Shown: positions 1 through 8,873, numbered from the stretch's first letter. The stretch: DNA of 42,560 nucleotides from Dasytiphilus stammeri_B (GCA_037083765.1 JBAPLS010000004.1:1-42560), one strand, 5' to 3'. The notes: a model not told the origin generated them from the letters alone. Numbers and translations: made by a program.

Positions 1-890
1 TTAGTAGCTGGTTAATGTGTTCCTTTTCTAACAAACTTCAAAGTTGTGGAAGTTGTCATAGCTGTAACCTTATGAAAGTGGGAAGTCATCCAGATTTGGT
101 AATCATAGAATCATCTCCGAGTATAGGTATAGATATAATCCGTAACCTTTACGATAAGATTTGCCAACGTTCTCAGTTAGGAAGATCTAAAGTAATTTGG
201 ATCGAAGAAGCCGATAAATTAACNGAATCTGCTAGTAATGCTCTTCTCAAAACACTGGAAGAACCTCCTGATAACACTTATTTTTTTTTATATAGTTCTG
301 ATCCCTCCAACCTGTCAGCAATATTACGAAGTCGTTGTCAATATTGGAAAATTATTCCTCCTAGTGAATCTGAGGGAATACAATGGATAAAACTCAATCT
401 GAATAGCAACAGATATCATAATCTTACCGAAGCTAATATTATAGCAGCATTGAGAATTGCTTCAGGAGCGCCATTAGCAGCAGCAGATTTATTATCCTCC
501 ATGTATTGGACCTATCGGAATAAAATATATGAAATAATTCGGGATGTTTTAAATGAAAAACAAGATATTCTTCAAATATTACCCCTTCTTAATAACGAAA
601 ATGTTAATAAGCAAATTGAAGGATTATGTACCTTATTTCTGGATGCAATAAAATTGCAATATGATAGTAATATTTGTATCATAAATTATGATTTTCAAAA
701 TTTAGTCCAGCAATTATCAATTTTCTCAGTGCAGATACTTTACGAAAGTTTTCGGCACTGGTTAATTCTTAGACATCTTTTCACCCAGGTAATATCCGTT
801 AATCGTCAATTATTATTGACAGAGCAATTACTCAAGTGGAAACAGTTAATAGATCATTCTAACCAGAGAGATAGAAAAATATGTTTTTAG
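1..890 (+). CDS. holB: DNA polymerase III delta' subunit, 5' end outside window
   Basis: HolB is the delta' subunit of the clamp loader, which opens and loads the beta sliding clamp at replication forks. The reading frame is already open at base 3, so the N-terminal part including the degenerate nucleotide-binding region lies outside the window. Visible are the zinc-binding cysteine cluster SCGSCHSC followed by HPD, the block NALLKTLEEPP and the sensor-like LRSRC, all aligning with E. coli HolB, then a diverged helical C-terminal domain. An in-frame ATG at 15 is internal. The ambiguous base at 224 is the third base of an ACN codon, so it is Thr whatever the base. The 3' end overlaps tatD by 10 nt, as expected for a coupled holB-tatD pair. 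Confidence 0.93.
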   Translation, partial: SSWLMCSFSNKLQSCGSCHSCNLMKVGSHPDLVIIESSPSIGIDIIRNLYDKICQRSQLGRSKVIWIEEADKLXESASNALLKTLEEPPDNTYFFLYSSDPSNLSAILRSRCQYWKIIPPSESEGIQWIKLNLNSNRYHNLTEANIIAALRIASGAPLAAADLLSSMYWTYRNKIYEIIRDVLNEKQDILQILPLLNNENVNKQIEGLCTLFLDAIKLQYDSNICIINYDFQNLVQQLSIFSVQILYESFRHWLILRHLFTQVISVNRQLLLTEQLLKWKQLIDHSNQRDRKICF

Positions 891-1672
891 TAGATTCTCA
901 TTGTCATCTAAATAAATTAAATTATAACACTCTCCATAAAGATGTCGATGAAGTTTTGAAAAATGCTCTAGTACGAGATGTAAAATATTTTTTGAGTGTA
1001 GCCACCAGCTTATCAGACTATCGAGAGCTAGTAAGATTAGTAGGTAATAATCCCAGAGTAGCTTACTCTTGCGGGTTACACCCGTTAAACCTTGAGACAG
1101 CTGAGGACAATAACGTCTCTCATTTACGCTCCCTAGTTACTGAAAATCATCAAGTAGTAGCATTAGGAGAAACAGGATTAGACTATCATTATACTTCGCC
1201 CAATAAAATACAACAGCAACATATGTTCCGAGAACATATACGAATTGCTTGTCACCTAGGCAAACCATTAATAGTTCATACTCGAAATGCTAAGAACGAT
1301 ACGATAGCTATCTTACAAGAAGAAAAGGCAGAACTGTGCAGAGGTGTAATCCATTGTTTTACAGAAGATCTGGTAATGGCAAAAAAAATGATAGATATGG
1401 GATTTTATCTTTCATTTTCTGGCATTATTACTTTTAAGCATGCTCAATATTTACGTGAAATAGTACGTTATATACCTTTAGATCATATTCTGATAGAAAG
1501 TGATTGTCCTTATTTATCTCCCGTTCCATACCGTGGAAAAGAAAATCAACCTGCATGGGTTCACGAAATCGCTAAATGCGTTGCGCAAATAAAGAATATA
1601 TCTTTAGCAGAACTAGCTGAAGCAACTACTGAGAATTTTAAAATTTTATTTGGTCTTCCTCTTATAGACTGA
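881..1672 (+). CDS. ycfH: TatD-family metal-dependent deoxyribonuclease (YcfH type)
   Basis: A 263-residue protein (E. coli YcfH has 265), with a TIM-barrel metallohydrolase fold. The N-terminal metal motif DSHCHL (residues 5-10), GETGLDYH, VHTRNA, HCFTE and the late ESDCPYLSPVP motif are all intact, so the metal site looks functional. The family hydrolyses DNA with a 3'-5' exonuclease preference; the physiological role of YcfH itself is not settled. It starts inside the end of holB, as in E. coli, which implies translational coupling. A hairpin 22 nt after the stop probably ends the transcript. Confidence 0.93.
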   Translation: MFLVDSHCHLNKLNYNTLHKDVDEVLKNALVRDVKYFLSVATSLSDYRELVRLVGNNPRVAYSCGLHPLNLETAEDNNVSHLRSLVTENHQVVALGETGLDYHYTSPNKIQQQHMFREHIRIACHLGKPLIVHTRNAKNDTIAILQEEKAELCRGVIHCFTEDLVMAKKMIDMGFYLSFSGIITFKHAQYLREIVRYIPLDHILIESDCPYLSPVPYRGKENQPAWVHEIAKCVAQIKNISLAELAEATTENFKILFGLPLID

Positions 1673-1694
1673 CTCAGATGCAGGGAATAAAATT

Positions 1695-1718
1695 TACTCA
1701 AGACAAATCTCTTGAGTA
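1695..1718 (+). terminator. Hairpin after ycfH, likely terminator
   Basis: A perfect 9-bp stem: TACTCAAGA at 1695-1703 pairs with TCTTGAGTA at 1710-1718 across a 6-nt loop, 22 nt after the ycfH stop. The following bases are AT-rich but have only a weak T tract, so termination is inferred from structure and position. Confidence 0.5.
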
Positions 1719-1887
1719 TATTACAACGTCGTTTTAATTTTAATGGTCTACGAAAAATTAATTGCGAACTATTTGGAATAAGTGTGACTATAATCTTCTA
1801 ACATTGGTGAATACCTAGGAATAATTCACCCAGACAAACACATATATTTAAATATATTTTATTTTCTTTTTCTTAGTAGTGGATCTC

Positions 1888-3196
1888 CTAGCTAAGGATC
1901 ATATCGAAGATAATTAAATTTTTAAGTTGATATTTAACTTCTTCTGGTAAAGAGATTATTTTCAATAAAAGCATGTATAACTTTCATATCCACATGTCTT
2001 CCTCGCGTGAAATTTTTAAGAATTTCATAAGCATTTTTTATGATATACCTTCGCATAACAGTTTGCAGTGGTTCGGATAGAATTGACCAGTTTTGATTTA
2101 GTTCACTAAATATTTTAGTAGAATTAAGTTTAAACTTATTTATTACTTGTAAAGGATCTTGCCACGCGATTAGGGCATAACTCAACACTACCCCCAAATT
2201 ACGTAAAAAGTAGAATTGGTGAGATCCTGTTACCACCTGAAATAGGTAACTGAGTGGATAAGTGAAATAACAGCGCATTAGCTAACTCTAGATTATCTTA
2301 TAATTTTTCAAAATTAATAGGATTAATTTTATGTGGCATAGTAGAAGATCTGATTTCTTCATTCTTGTTTTTTTTGCTTAAAGTATTGAAGTGTCATATA
2401 ACCCCAAATATTATGATGAAAATTGATTAATATAGTATTAAAACGTTTGATACAAGCAAAAAGATCTACCATATAATCATGTGGTTCAATTTACTGATTC
2501 AACCTCTACCTAACGACATAACAAATGATTTGTTGACGTTAATCTAATCTACTTCAAGCAGCAAAATAATCATTATAATTTTACTCCTGTACCTTCATCT
2601 TGCCCAAGATTTCAATTTGTTTTAATTGACCAAGTTGTCGTTACCTTCTCAACACTACATTGACTAGTTCTTTACCTCCGGTAGGAGATGCCGGCTGTCC
2701 ATGGTTTTACGAAAGCATAGTAATAGAACGAGATTGACTAGCTAGTTTTTTTATAACTGGAATAATTTTTCCCTCGGTAAAATAACTTTACCTATGACTG
2801 ATTATAACATAAGTTATTTATATCTTCGCAAGTATAGGAAAAATGAACAAATTGTGACACTGAAGTGAGGGTCGAAATTTGAGATATTTTTTGCTTGAAA
2901 AAAATATTCTCCGACCTTTACATGATGATTACTAGTTCGTTATATTTTTTAATAGTATCTGCATCGGATTCATAAAATAATTAAATAATAGAAGTTACAT
3001 AAGAATTAGTCTGATCGTCCAATTCGGTTAATTCCATAATTTATGGGCAAGTAGCTAATTTTTGTAACTATCTAATTTCAATTTATACTCTTAACTTTAA
3101 AAGATTATATTCCGTAAATATAGAACGTAAAATATTTACTTTGTCTGCATAACGTTCCTCGAGAGGATAAATAGTCGTGAGAACGGATAATGTCAT
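1888..3196 (-). pseudogene. purB: Adenylosuccinate lyase pseudogene
   Basis: A heavily eroded but recognisable purB on the reverse strand, about 1309 nt against about 1371 for the intact gene. Reading down from an ATG at 3196 gives MTLSVLTTIYPLEERYADK and then an in-frame TAA at 3083-3085. Later pieces in different frames match PurB in the right order: HGQPASP after another stop near 2707, IEPHDYMVDLF and FNTILINF, the signature SSTMPHKINPINFE followed by TAA at 2298-2300, RNLGVVLSYALIA, EPLQTVMRRY and SLPEEVKYQL. Only the C-terminal third (1934-2278) remains open as one frame. PurB acts twice in purine synthesis (SAICAR cleavage and AMP formation). As in E. coli it lies downstream of mnmA, but hflD between them is gone. 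A functional product is very unlikely. Confidence 0.93.
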
Positions 3197-3229
3197 TCTT
3201 CTAAATCCTCATCATTATCACCATAGATA

Positions 3230-4345
3230 TTACTTTGTTGTGACTGAAAAACGTTTCTTAATTACACCTCCTCCTAAACAAAAATCACCAGTATAAAAGA
3301 CTGCAGCCTGTCCTGGTGTTATAGCATTTATAGGATGATCAAATATCACGTTAATACTTTTTTTATCCTGACTGTAAATAAGAGTACATGGAACATCTGG
3401 TTGTCGGTATCGGATCTTAACAGTACAACGAATAATTTTCTTTAATTGAGTATTATTAAAAAAATGAACATCTTCACAAATCATTCCTCTAGACATTAAT
3501 TGTGAATTAAAACGACCTTGAGCAACAATTAATATATTACGTTTTACATCTTTTTCTACCACATACCAAGGATCTTTACTACTCGATTTTTTTATTCCTC
3601 CAATCCCTAATCCTTTACGCTGTCCTATAGTATAAAACATACTTCCTTTATGATGACCTACTTTTGTACCATCAGTAGTAAAAATTTCTCCCTCATGTGC
3701 AGGTAAATAACGACTCAGGAACTCTACAAATTTTTTTTTCCCTATAAAACAAATTCCAGTAGAATCTTTTTTCTTAGCGGTGACTAAACTATTTTGTAGA
3801 GCAATTTTTCGTACGGTAGTTTTAGTTAATTGACCTAGGGGAAAAATAGTATACCTCAACTTTTGAGCAGTTAAAGGATAGAGAAAATAACTTTGATCTT
3901 TATTGGGATCTACCCCTCGTAATATATATTTATGACCATTAACTTCTCCCTGTCGGACATAGTGTCCTGTTGCAATTAGATCGGCTCCTAGCTCTTCCCG
4001 AGCAAAAGTCATAAACGTGTTAAATTTTATTTCTTTATTACAGAGAATATCTGGATTAGGAGTGCGTCCCGCTTTATATTCTGCTAAAAAGTGCTGAAAA
4101 ACATTTTCCCAATATTCAGCAGAAAAATTTATTTTATGTAAAAAAATTCCTAGTTTATCACATACTGATTGAGCATCTGCTAAATCTTGTGCCGCATGGC
4201 AATAGTATTCTTTATCATCTTCCTCCCAGTTTTTCATAAATAATCCTTCCACCTGATATGGCTGTTGTTTCAACAGTACTGCCACTACTGAAGAGTCCAC
4301 ACCTCCAGACATTCCAATTATTACTTTCTTCTTTTTAAGAATCAT
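3230..4345 (-). CDS. mnmA: tRNA-specific 2-thiouridylase MnmA
   Basis: MnmA makes the 2-thio group on U34 of Lys, Glu and Gln tRNAs, taking sulfur from the IscS/Tus relay. The protein has the PP-loop GMSGGVDSS (residues 11-19), the first catalytic Cys in NPDILCNKE, the persulfide Cys in DSTGICFIG and a C-terminal barrel ending CLGGGVI. I start at the ATG at 4345 (371 residues) because it matches the E. coli N-terminus (368 residues); an ATG ten codons upstream (4375) would add an unconserved extension. The stop lies 33 nt before the purB pseudogene start, with no trace of hflD between. Confidence 0.93.
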   Translation of the reverse strand: MILKKKKVIIGMSGGVDSSVVAVLLKQQPYQVEGLFMKNWEEDDKEYYCHAAQDLADAQSVCDKLGIFLHKINFSAEYWENVFQHFLAEYKAGRTPNPDILCNKEIKFNTFMTFAREELGADLIATGHYVRQGEVNGHKYILRGVDPNKDQSYFLYPLTAQKLRYTIFPLGQLTKTTVRKIALQNSLVTAKKKDSTGICFIGKKKFVEFLSRYLPAHEGEIFTTDGTKVGHHKGSMFYTIGQRKGLGIGGIKKSSSKDPWYVVEKDVKRNILIVAQGRFNSQLMSRGMICEDVHFFNNTQLKKIIRCTVKIRYRQPDVPCTLIYSQDKKSINVIFDHPINAITPGQAAVFYTGDFCLGGGVIKKRFSVTTK

Positions 4346-4473
4346 TAATATTGTTATAACCTTAAATACACACAAGTTAATTAGATTGAATAGTAGTAGA
4401 TCATTGACAATTTTACTGATGTAATATTTATTGTATTCCTAATTACACTCGAAAATTAAACTTTTTAAATAAA

Positions 4474-4508
4474 AGAGGCTTTTTAAGAAAACTTTAAAAA
4501 AGCTCTCC
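4474..4508. other. Imperfect hairpin upstream of yeaQ
   Basis: AGAGGCTTTTT at 4474-4484 pairs with AAAAAGCTCT ending near 4508, with one bulged G. It resembles a terminator stem but no complete gene ends here on either strand. It may be left over from a lost neighbour. Confidence 0.3.
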
Positions 4509-4521
4509 TATAATTAAAGAA

Positions 4522-4550
4522 TTGATGCTCAATAAGAATCCTGTTAGATA
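4522..4550 (+). promoter_or_regulatory. Possible sigma-70 promoter for yeaQ
   Basis: TTGATG at 4522-4527, a 17-nt spacer, then TAGATA at 4545-4550, about 70 nt before the yeaQ start. A 7-bp perfect hairpin (TCCTGTT 4539-4545 with AACAGGA 4552-4558) overlaps the -10 region. In DNA this AT-rich chance matches are common. Confidence 0.33.
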
Positions 4551-4619
4551 GAACAGGAACTGATATCCTATCATATTTCTAGGGTGGGTGTAAAAATAAA
4601 ATTATAGGAGATAGTAATA

Positions 4620-4868
4620 ATGGATCTGTTGTTGTGGATTTTTTTCGGATTAATAACTGGTATAATAGCAAAATGGTTAATACCAGGAAAAGACGGGGGA
4701 GGAATTATAATCACTATCCTGTTAGGGATTGCCGGTGCTGTAGTAGGAGGGTGGATAAGCACTTTAGTAGGATTTAGAAGAGTAAATGGATTTAATTTTG
4801 GTAGTTTTCTGATAGCCATAGTAGGTTCGATTATAATTTTGTTAATATACCGAACTCTAAAAAAATAA
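4620..4868 (+). CDS. yeaQ: GlsB/YeaQ/YmgE family small membrane protein
   Basis: An 82-residue, very hydrophobic protein of the same length as E. coli YeaQ and nearly colinear with it. Three predicted membrane segments (about residues 3-18, 28-50, 57-78) flank the family motif WLIPGKDGGG and the glycine-rich GAVVGGWISTLVGF. The family is labelled 'transglycosylase-associated', but no enzymatic activity is established and there is no catalytic motif here; YeaQ homologues are often stress-linked. A good ribosome binding site (ATAGGAG at 4603-4609) precedes the ATG. It stands alone between divergent mnmA and convergent ychF. An antisense frame across the same bases is a shadow. Confidence 0.88.
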   Translation: MDLLLWIFFGLITGIIAKWLIPGKDGGGIIITILLGIAGAVVGGWISTLVGFRRVNGFNFGSFLIAIVGSIIILLIYRTLKK

Positions 4869-4883
4869 CATTTATTATCCGAG

Positions 4884-4904
4884 AGGCCTTTTTGTCGGAG
4901 GCCT
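4884..4904. terminator. Hairpin between convergent yeaQ and ychF
   Basis: AGGCCT at 4884-4889 pairs with AGGCCT at 4899-4904 across a 9-nt loop that includes five T's, just after the yeaQ stop and before the ychF stop on the other strand. It is GC-rich for this genome and could serve both genes, although the T tract after the stem is poor. Confidence 0.45.
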
Positions 4905-4947
4905 TCTATATTATTTGAATTATTAATAGTTAGAACAAGTTGATTAA

Positions 4948-6033
4948 TTATCCCGAAGATAAAAAATGAATTATATCTCCATCTTGAACTACATATTGTT
5001 TTCCTTCCAGCCTAATTTTTCCCGCTAATTTTGCCCCTTGTTCTCCTTGATAGCTAATAAAATCCTCCCAACTAATGATTTGAGCCCGAATAAACCTGTT
5101 AGAAAAATCAGTATGAATTTTTCTAGCTACTTGATAGGCAGTAGTCCCGTACTTAACGCTCCAAGCCCTAACTTCTTTTACAGAGATAGTAAAATAAGTT
5201 TTCAAATCTAGAAGATTATATCCGGCTGTGATCACCTTATTTAATTCTGATTGTGGAAAGTTTAATTGTCCTAATTTTACGCTGTTTTTTTTAGATATAG
5301 CTGGTTCGAAATCTTCTACAGCACAGATTGTTACGGCCTTAGTTCTTTCTTTTTCAGCTCGCTTATATACCTCTTGTACATAATCATTATTCTCTAAGTA
5401 TCCTTCATTCACATTAGCTACGTAAATAACCGGTTTTAATGTGAGAAAGTTAAACTTCTGTACAACAGATTTTTCCTCCTCTGAAATTCTTAACATCCTT
5501 ATTGATTCACCCTCTTGCAGAAAGTGAGCAATTTTTTTCAATACTTTAATTACCAAATTTTTATTCTCCATACTTTTGTTATTAATTTTATGTTGTTTTT
5601 CTATTGCAGATTCACATCTCTCCAGATCTGCCAAAGCAAGTTCAGTATTAATAAGATCAATATCTTCTTGCGGATTAACTCTTCCTTGTACGTGGATAAT
5701 ATTTTCATTATTAAAACAACGTACTACATGTATTAGAGCTGTAGTTTCACGAATATGCTGAAGAAATTTATTGCCTAAACCTTTTCCTTGCGAAGCACCC
5801 TTAACTAGACCGGCAATATCTATAAATGTCATTATTGCCGGAGTAATATATTGAGGATTAATTAATTGTGATAGGATATTCAAACGATGATCTGGAACTG
5901 ATACTATGCCAAAATGAGGCTTAATAGTACAAAAAGGATAGTTTGAAATTTTAATACAAGATTGAGTAAGAGACTTAAATAAGGTAGATTTTCCTACATT
6001 AGGTAATCCTATTAAACCACATTTTAAAATCAT
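4948..6033 (-). CDS. ychF: Ribosome-binding ATPase YchF
   Basis: A 361-residue Obg-family P-loop protein (E. coli 363). G1 GLPNVGKST is at residues 9-17 and the G3 region DIAGLVKGASQG follows. In place of NKxD the base-specificity motif is NVNE, the feature that makes YchF prefer ATP over GTP. A helical insertion follows, and a C-terminal TGS domain ends GDIIHFLSS. YchF binds ribosomes and is tied to oxidative-stress responses. It lies just downstream of pth in the same direction, the usual pth-ychF pair, 57 nt apart. All motifs are intact. Confidence 0.95.
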   Translation of the reverse strand: MILKCGLIGLPNVGKSTLFKSLTQSCIKISNYPFCTIKPHFGIVSVPDHRLNILSQLINPQYITPAIMTFIDIAGLVKGASQGKGLGNKFLQHIRETTALIHVVRCFNNENIIHVQGRVNPQEDIDLINTELALADLERCESAIEKQHKINNKSMENKNLVIKVLKKIAHFLQEGESIRMLRISEEEKSVVQKFNFLTLKPVIYVANVNEGYLENNDYVQEVYKRAEKERTKAVTICAVEDFEPAISKKNSVKLGQLNFPQSELNKVITAGYNLLDLKTYFTISVKEVRAWSVKYGTTAYQVARKIHTDFSNRFIRAQIISWEDFISYQGEQGAKLAGKIRLEGKQYVVQDGDIIHFLSSG

Positions 6034-6090
6034 TATTGCCTTTATTTCCTTTTATTTAATTAATCCATTTTTCTACAACTATAATTACTA

Positions 6091-6678
6091 TTAATAACCA
6101 TAATTATTAGCATTAAAGGTATGCAGTCTACTCATAGCTTTCATGATTCCGTCTTTAAATAAGACGATAGTACAGTATATTGCTTCTTCAACAGTACTTT
6201 TTATTAGTTTCATTTCAAAATCTGAGGGAGTATCTAGAACATAGTTAGTAATATTATTCCTATCTGAAGGATAACCAATGCCAATACGTAAACGTTTAAA
6301 ATTACTAAAGTAACTTATAATATTTTTTATTCCATTATGTCCGCTGGATCCTCCACCTATTTTGAACTTGGCTCTTCCGGGCGGTAAATTTAAATCATCA
6401 TGTACCACGAGTATTTGTTCGGGTATTATTCGATATAATTTGGCTATAGCATCTATTGATTTGCCACTACTATTCATAAAAGTATCAGGTATTAGTAACC
6501 ATATATTAGAACCTAATATTACTATTTGTGTAGTATAACCAAAAACATGGCTATCTTTTCTCCAAACCTTTTGATAATGATTTGCTAAGCGTCTTACAAA
6601 CCAAGATCCAACATTATGTCGTGTAGAAGTATATTTATCGCCAGGATTAGCTAATCCCACTATGAGTTTGATAATAAT
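6091..6678 (-). CDS. pth: Peptidyl-tRNA hydrolase, probable ATT start
   Basis: Pth frees tRNA from peptidyl-tRNA dropped by ribosomes. Present are VGLANPG, the catalytic-His motif TRHN, the substrate Asp in VVHDDLNLPPG, GGSSGHNGIK and RLRIGIG; E. coli Pth has 194 residues. The conserved N-terminus (E. coli MTIKLIVGLANPG) is encoded here as ATT ATT ATC AAA CTC ATA GTG GGA, so the normal ATG position holds ATT (6676-6678), with TTAGG upstream as a possible ribosome site and a stop codon before that. The first conventional alternative is the GTG at 6660, which would remove the first six residues of beta strand 1 and has no ribosome site. I annotate from the ATT; the start is uncertain, the gene is not. 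Confidence 0.88.
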   Translation of the reverse strand: MIIKLIVGLANPGDKYTSTRHNVGSWFVRRLANHYQKVWRKDSHVFGYTTQIVILGSNIWLLIPDTFMNSSGKSIDAIAKLYRIIPEQILVVHDDLNLPPGRAKFKIGGGSSGHNGIKNIISYFSNFKRLRIGIGYPSDRNNITNYVLDTPSDFEMKLIKSTVEEAIYCTIVLFKDGIMKAMSRLHTFNANNYGY

Positions 6679-6722
6679 GTAATTTTTACCTAATTATTTA
6701 ATTTTGCCACTAATGAATTCAT

Positions 6723-7667
6723 TTAATATTCAAACATAGCAGAGATAGATTCTTCATTACTGATGCGACGAATAGCTTCTGCTAACATACCTGATAAAGT
6801 TATAGTACGTATATTGGATATTTTTTTGATGGAATTCGTTAAAGGTATAGTATCACATACTACTACTTCATCAATATCTGAATCTTGTAAATTAGCTCCT
6901 GCATTTCCTGAAAATATAGGATGTGTAGCATAAGCAAAGACTCGTTTTGCTCCTCTTGCTTTCAATGCTGCAGCTGCCTTGCACAACGTACTAGCGGTAT
7001 CTATCATGTCATCTACTAGAACACAATCTCGATTTGACACCTCTCCAATGATATGCATGACTTCGGAAGCATTTGCGTGTGGTCGTCGTTTATCAATTAT
7101 AGCCATGTCAGTATCATTTAATTTAGCTATTGCACGAGCACGCACTACTCCTCCAATGTCTGGAGATACTACAATAGGGGTGTCTAATCCAATTTGTTGC
7201 ATATCTTCAATGATTATCCGACTTCCAAATACATTATCTACGGGCATATCAAAAAAACCTTGAATTTGCTCTGCATGGAGATCTACGGTTAGGATGCGAT
7301 CAACACCAACACAAGCGAGAAAATCGGCTATTATTTTGGCGGTAATAGGAACTCTTGCTGATCGCACGCGTCGATCTTGACGCGCATAACCAAAATATGG
7401 GATTACTGCAGTAATCCGGCCCGCAGAAGCGCGTCGTAATGCGTCTATTACTACTACTAACTCCATGAAATTGTCATTAGTAGGATAACAGGTAGACTGA
7501 ATAATAAAAATATCATCTCCCCGTACATTTTCATTAATTTGAACACTCACTTCCCCATCACTAAAACGTCCTACGGACACATCACCTAATTTTGTATAGA
7601 GACGATCTGCAATGTGTTGCGCTAGTTCGGGGATAGAATTTCCTGCAAATAGTTTCATATACTGCAC
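6723..7667 (-). CDS. prs: Ribose-phosphate pyrophosphokinase
   Basis: Prs makes PRPP from ribose 5-phosphate and ATP, feeding nucleotide, His, Trp and NAD synthesis. The 314-residue protein is colinear with E. coli Prs (315): GRFSDGEVSVQINENVRG, the catalytic flexible loop with YARQDRR, DLHAEQIQGFF, SPDIGGVVRARAIA, DKRRP, and the PRPP loop, here DDMIDTASTL. That loop is normally DTGGT or DTAGT, so the second Gly is Ser. The start is the GTG at 7667, which lines up with the E. coli start (also GTG); a TTG one codon upstream and an ATG at 7658 are alternatives. It follows ispE in the same direction, as in E. coli. Confidence 0.93.
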   Translation of the reverse strand: MQYMKLFAGNSIPELAQHIADRLYTKLGDVSVGRFSDGEVSVQINENVRGDDIFIIQSTCYPTNDNFMELVVVIDALRRASAGRITAVIPYFGYARQDRRVRSARVPITAKIIADFLACVGVDRILTVDLHAEQIQGFFDMPVDNVFGSRIIIEDMQQIGLDTPIVVSPDIGGVVRARAIAKLNDTDMAIIDKRRPHANASEVMHIIGEVSNRDCVLVDDMIDTASTLCKAAAALKARGAKRVFAYATHPIFSGNAGANLQDSDIDEVVVCDTIPLTNSIKKISNIRTITLSGMLAEAIRRISNEESISAMFEY

Positions 7668-7701
7668 CAATTTTATTGGAAAATGTGTTGGTTAGACAGA
7701 T

Positions 7702-7721
7702 TCTCCTATCTCCATAGGAGA
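7702..7721. other. Perfect hairpin between ispE and prs
   Basis: TCTCCTAT (7702-7709) pairs perfectly with ATAGGAGA (7714-7721) across a 4-nt loop. On the reverse strand it lies in the prs leader, about 35 nt before the start, with no T tract after it. RNA processing, stability or attenuation are possible roles. Confidence 0.45.
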
Positions 7722-7768
7722 TTATTAATCTTCTGTTTAAGAAAACATTTTTTTTTCTTCCTATGCAT

Positions 7769-8638
7769 TTATAAGTACAAAAATTTATGTAATGGAGAAA
7801 TATTTAATCCTTTTGACACAAAACCCTGGATTCCGGGAGGAGCTTGGCTCAAAACTTGAGATGCGCTTAATTCAGTATCAAATTCTCCAAATATACAACT
7901 ACCAGTTCCTGTTAGGCGAGGATGAGTATATTTTTGCAACCAAGAAAATATTTTTTCCAGCTCGGGAAAACGTTTTCGTACTATTAACTCACAGTCATTA
8001 GTAAATGGTTTGGTATGTAATAACTCTCTTAAAACCCGATAAGTAGTGTTTCTTTTTAGTTCAGGATCTCCAAATACTTGTGCAGTAGAAATTCTTACTC
8101 CGGGATCTATAATAACATACCATTTTTCAGGTATTTTAACTTTATGGAATTGATTCCCTACCCCTTCCGCAAAAGAGGCATATCCTTTAATAAAAATAGG
8201 AACATCTATTCCTAGTTGTAATCCTAATATAGTAAGATCATCAATACTGAATTGAGTTTTCCATAAATAATTTAGTGCTAAGAGAGTAGTGGCCGCATCT
8301 GATGATCCCCCCCCTAATCCTCCGCCAATAGGTAAGTTTTTCACTAGTTCTATTTCTGCCCCTGCATTTAGAGGGAATAAACGATGATCCTTTTGTGCTT
8401 GATGACGTAACAAATTACCCGCTTTGATTATTAAATTATTTTCTATTTTAATATGATCTATATATTTAGGTGACACATCTATGCTGCCGCTATTATTTAT
8501 TCTAATGAAAAGGAGATCTCCATAATCGAGAAATTGATACAGCGTTTGCAAATGGTGATATCCGTTGGGATAACGACTATTAATATACAAAAAAAGATTT
8601 AATTTTGCAGGTGCGGGCCAACAAGTTATTGTTTTCAT
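7769..8638 (-). CDS. ispE: 4-diphosphocytidyl-2-C-methyl-D-erythritol kinase
   Basis: IspE is a GHMP kinase that phosphorylates the 2-OH of CDP-methylerythritol in the MEP isoprenoid pathway. The protein has 289 residues (E. coli 283). The substrate motif PAKLNLFLYI carries Lys12, the phosphate-binding loop GGGLGGGSS spans residues 105-113, and the catalytic Asp lies in LGIDVPIF (residue 145). LTGTGSCIFGEF near the C-terminus is the third GHMP motif. IspD and IspF, the flanking steps, are at 12495-13717, so three consecutive pathway enzymes are present. In E. coli lolB and hemA follow on the prfA side; both are absent here. Confidence 0.95.
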   Translation of the reverse strand: MKTITCWPAPAKLNLFLYINSRYPNGYHHLQTLYQFLDYGDLLFIRINNSGSIDVSPKYIDHIKIENNLIIKAGNLLRHQAQKDHRLFPLNAGAEIELVKNLPIGGGLGGGSSDAATTLLALNYLWKTQFSIDDLTILGLQLGIDVPIFIKGYASFAEGVGNQFHKVKIPEKWYVIIDPGVRISTAQVFGDPELKRNTTYRVLRELLHTKPFTNDCELIVRKRFPELEKIFSWLQKYTHPRLTGTGSCIFGEFDTELSASQVLSQAPPGIQGFVSKGLNISPLHKFLYL

Positions 8639-8873
8639 AAAGAATGACTTAAATAAGTAATATTAGTTATCTTGAAAAGATGCCAGACATTACCATAATA
8701 GTAAAATTATATAAATTACTTGTAATTTTATCAATACTGTAATTTAAAAAATTTTTAGAGGATAAAACTCTGATAATAAGTAACTATACTACATAGTAGT
8801 ATGTAGATACTATTTGTAACAAAGACCCAAGTAAATTTAATTTTAAAACAACTTTTCAAGTTTTAAGGACTCT

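Noticed and set aside
224..224. Possible disruption of holB at an ambiguous base
   Set aside because: ACN encodes Thr for any base.
1934..2278. Separate 114-residue protein gene
   Set aside because: It is the last open piece of the purB pseudogene (RNLGVVLSYALIA, EPLQTVMRRY), with its start created by the decay.
4571..4819. 82-codon frame antisense to yeaQ
   Set aside because: Pro/Ile-rich shadow of the yeaQ coding sequence with no similarity to any family I know.
6979..7263. 94-codon frame antisense to prs, and similar antisense frames over ispE, eno, mutS, recA, alaS, nuoN and nuoM
   Set aside because: All lie opposite strongly conserved genes and have low-complexity translations, so they are frame shadows.
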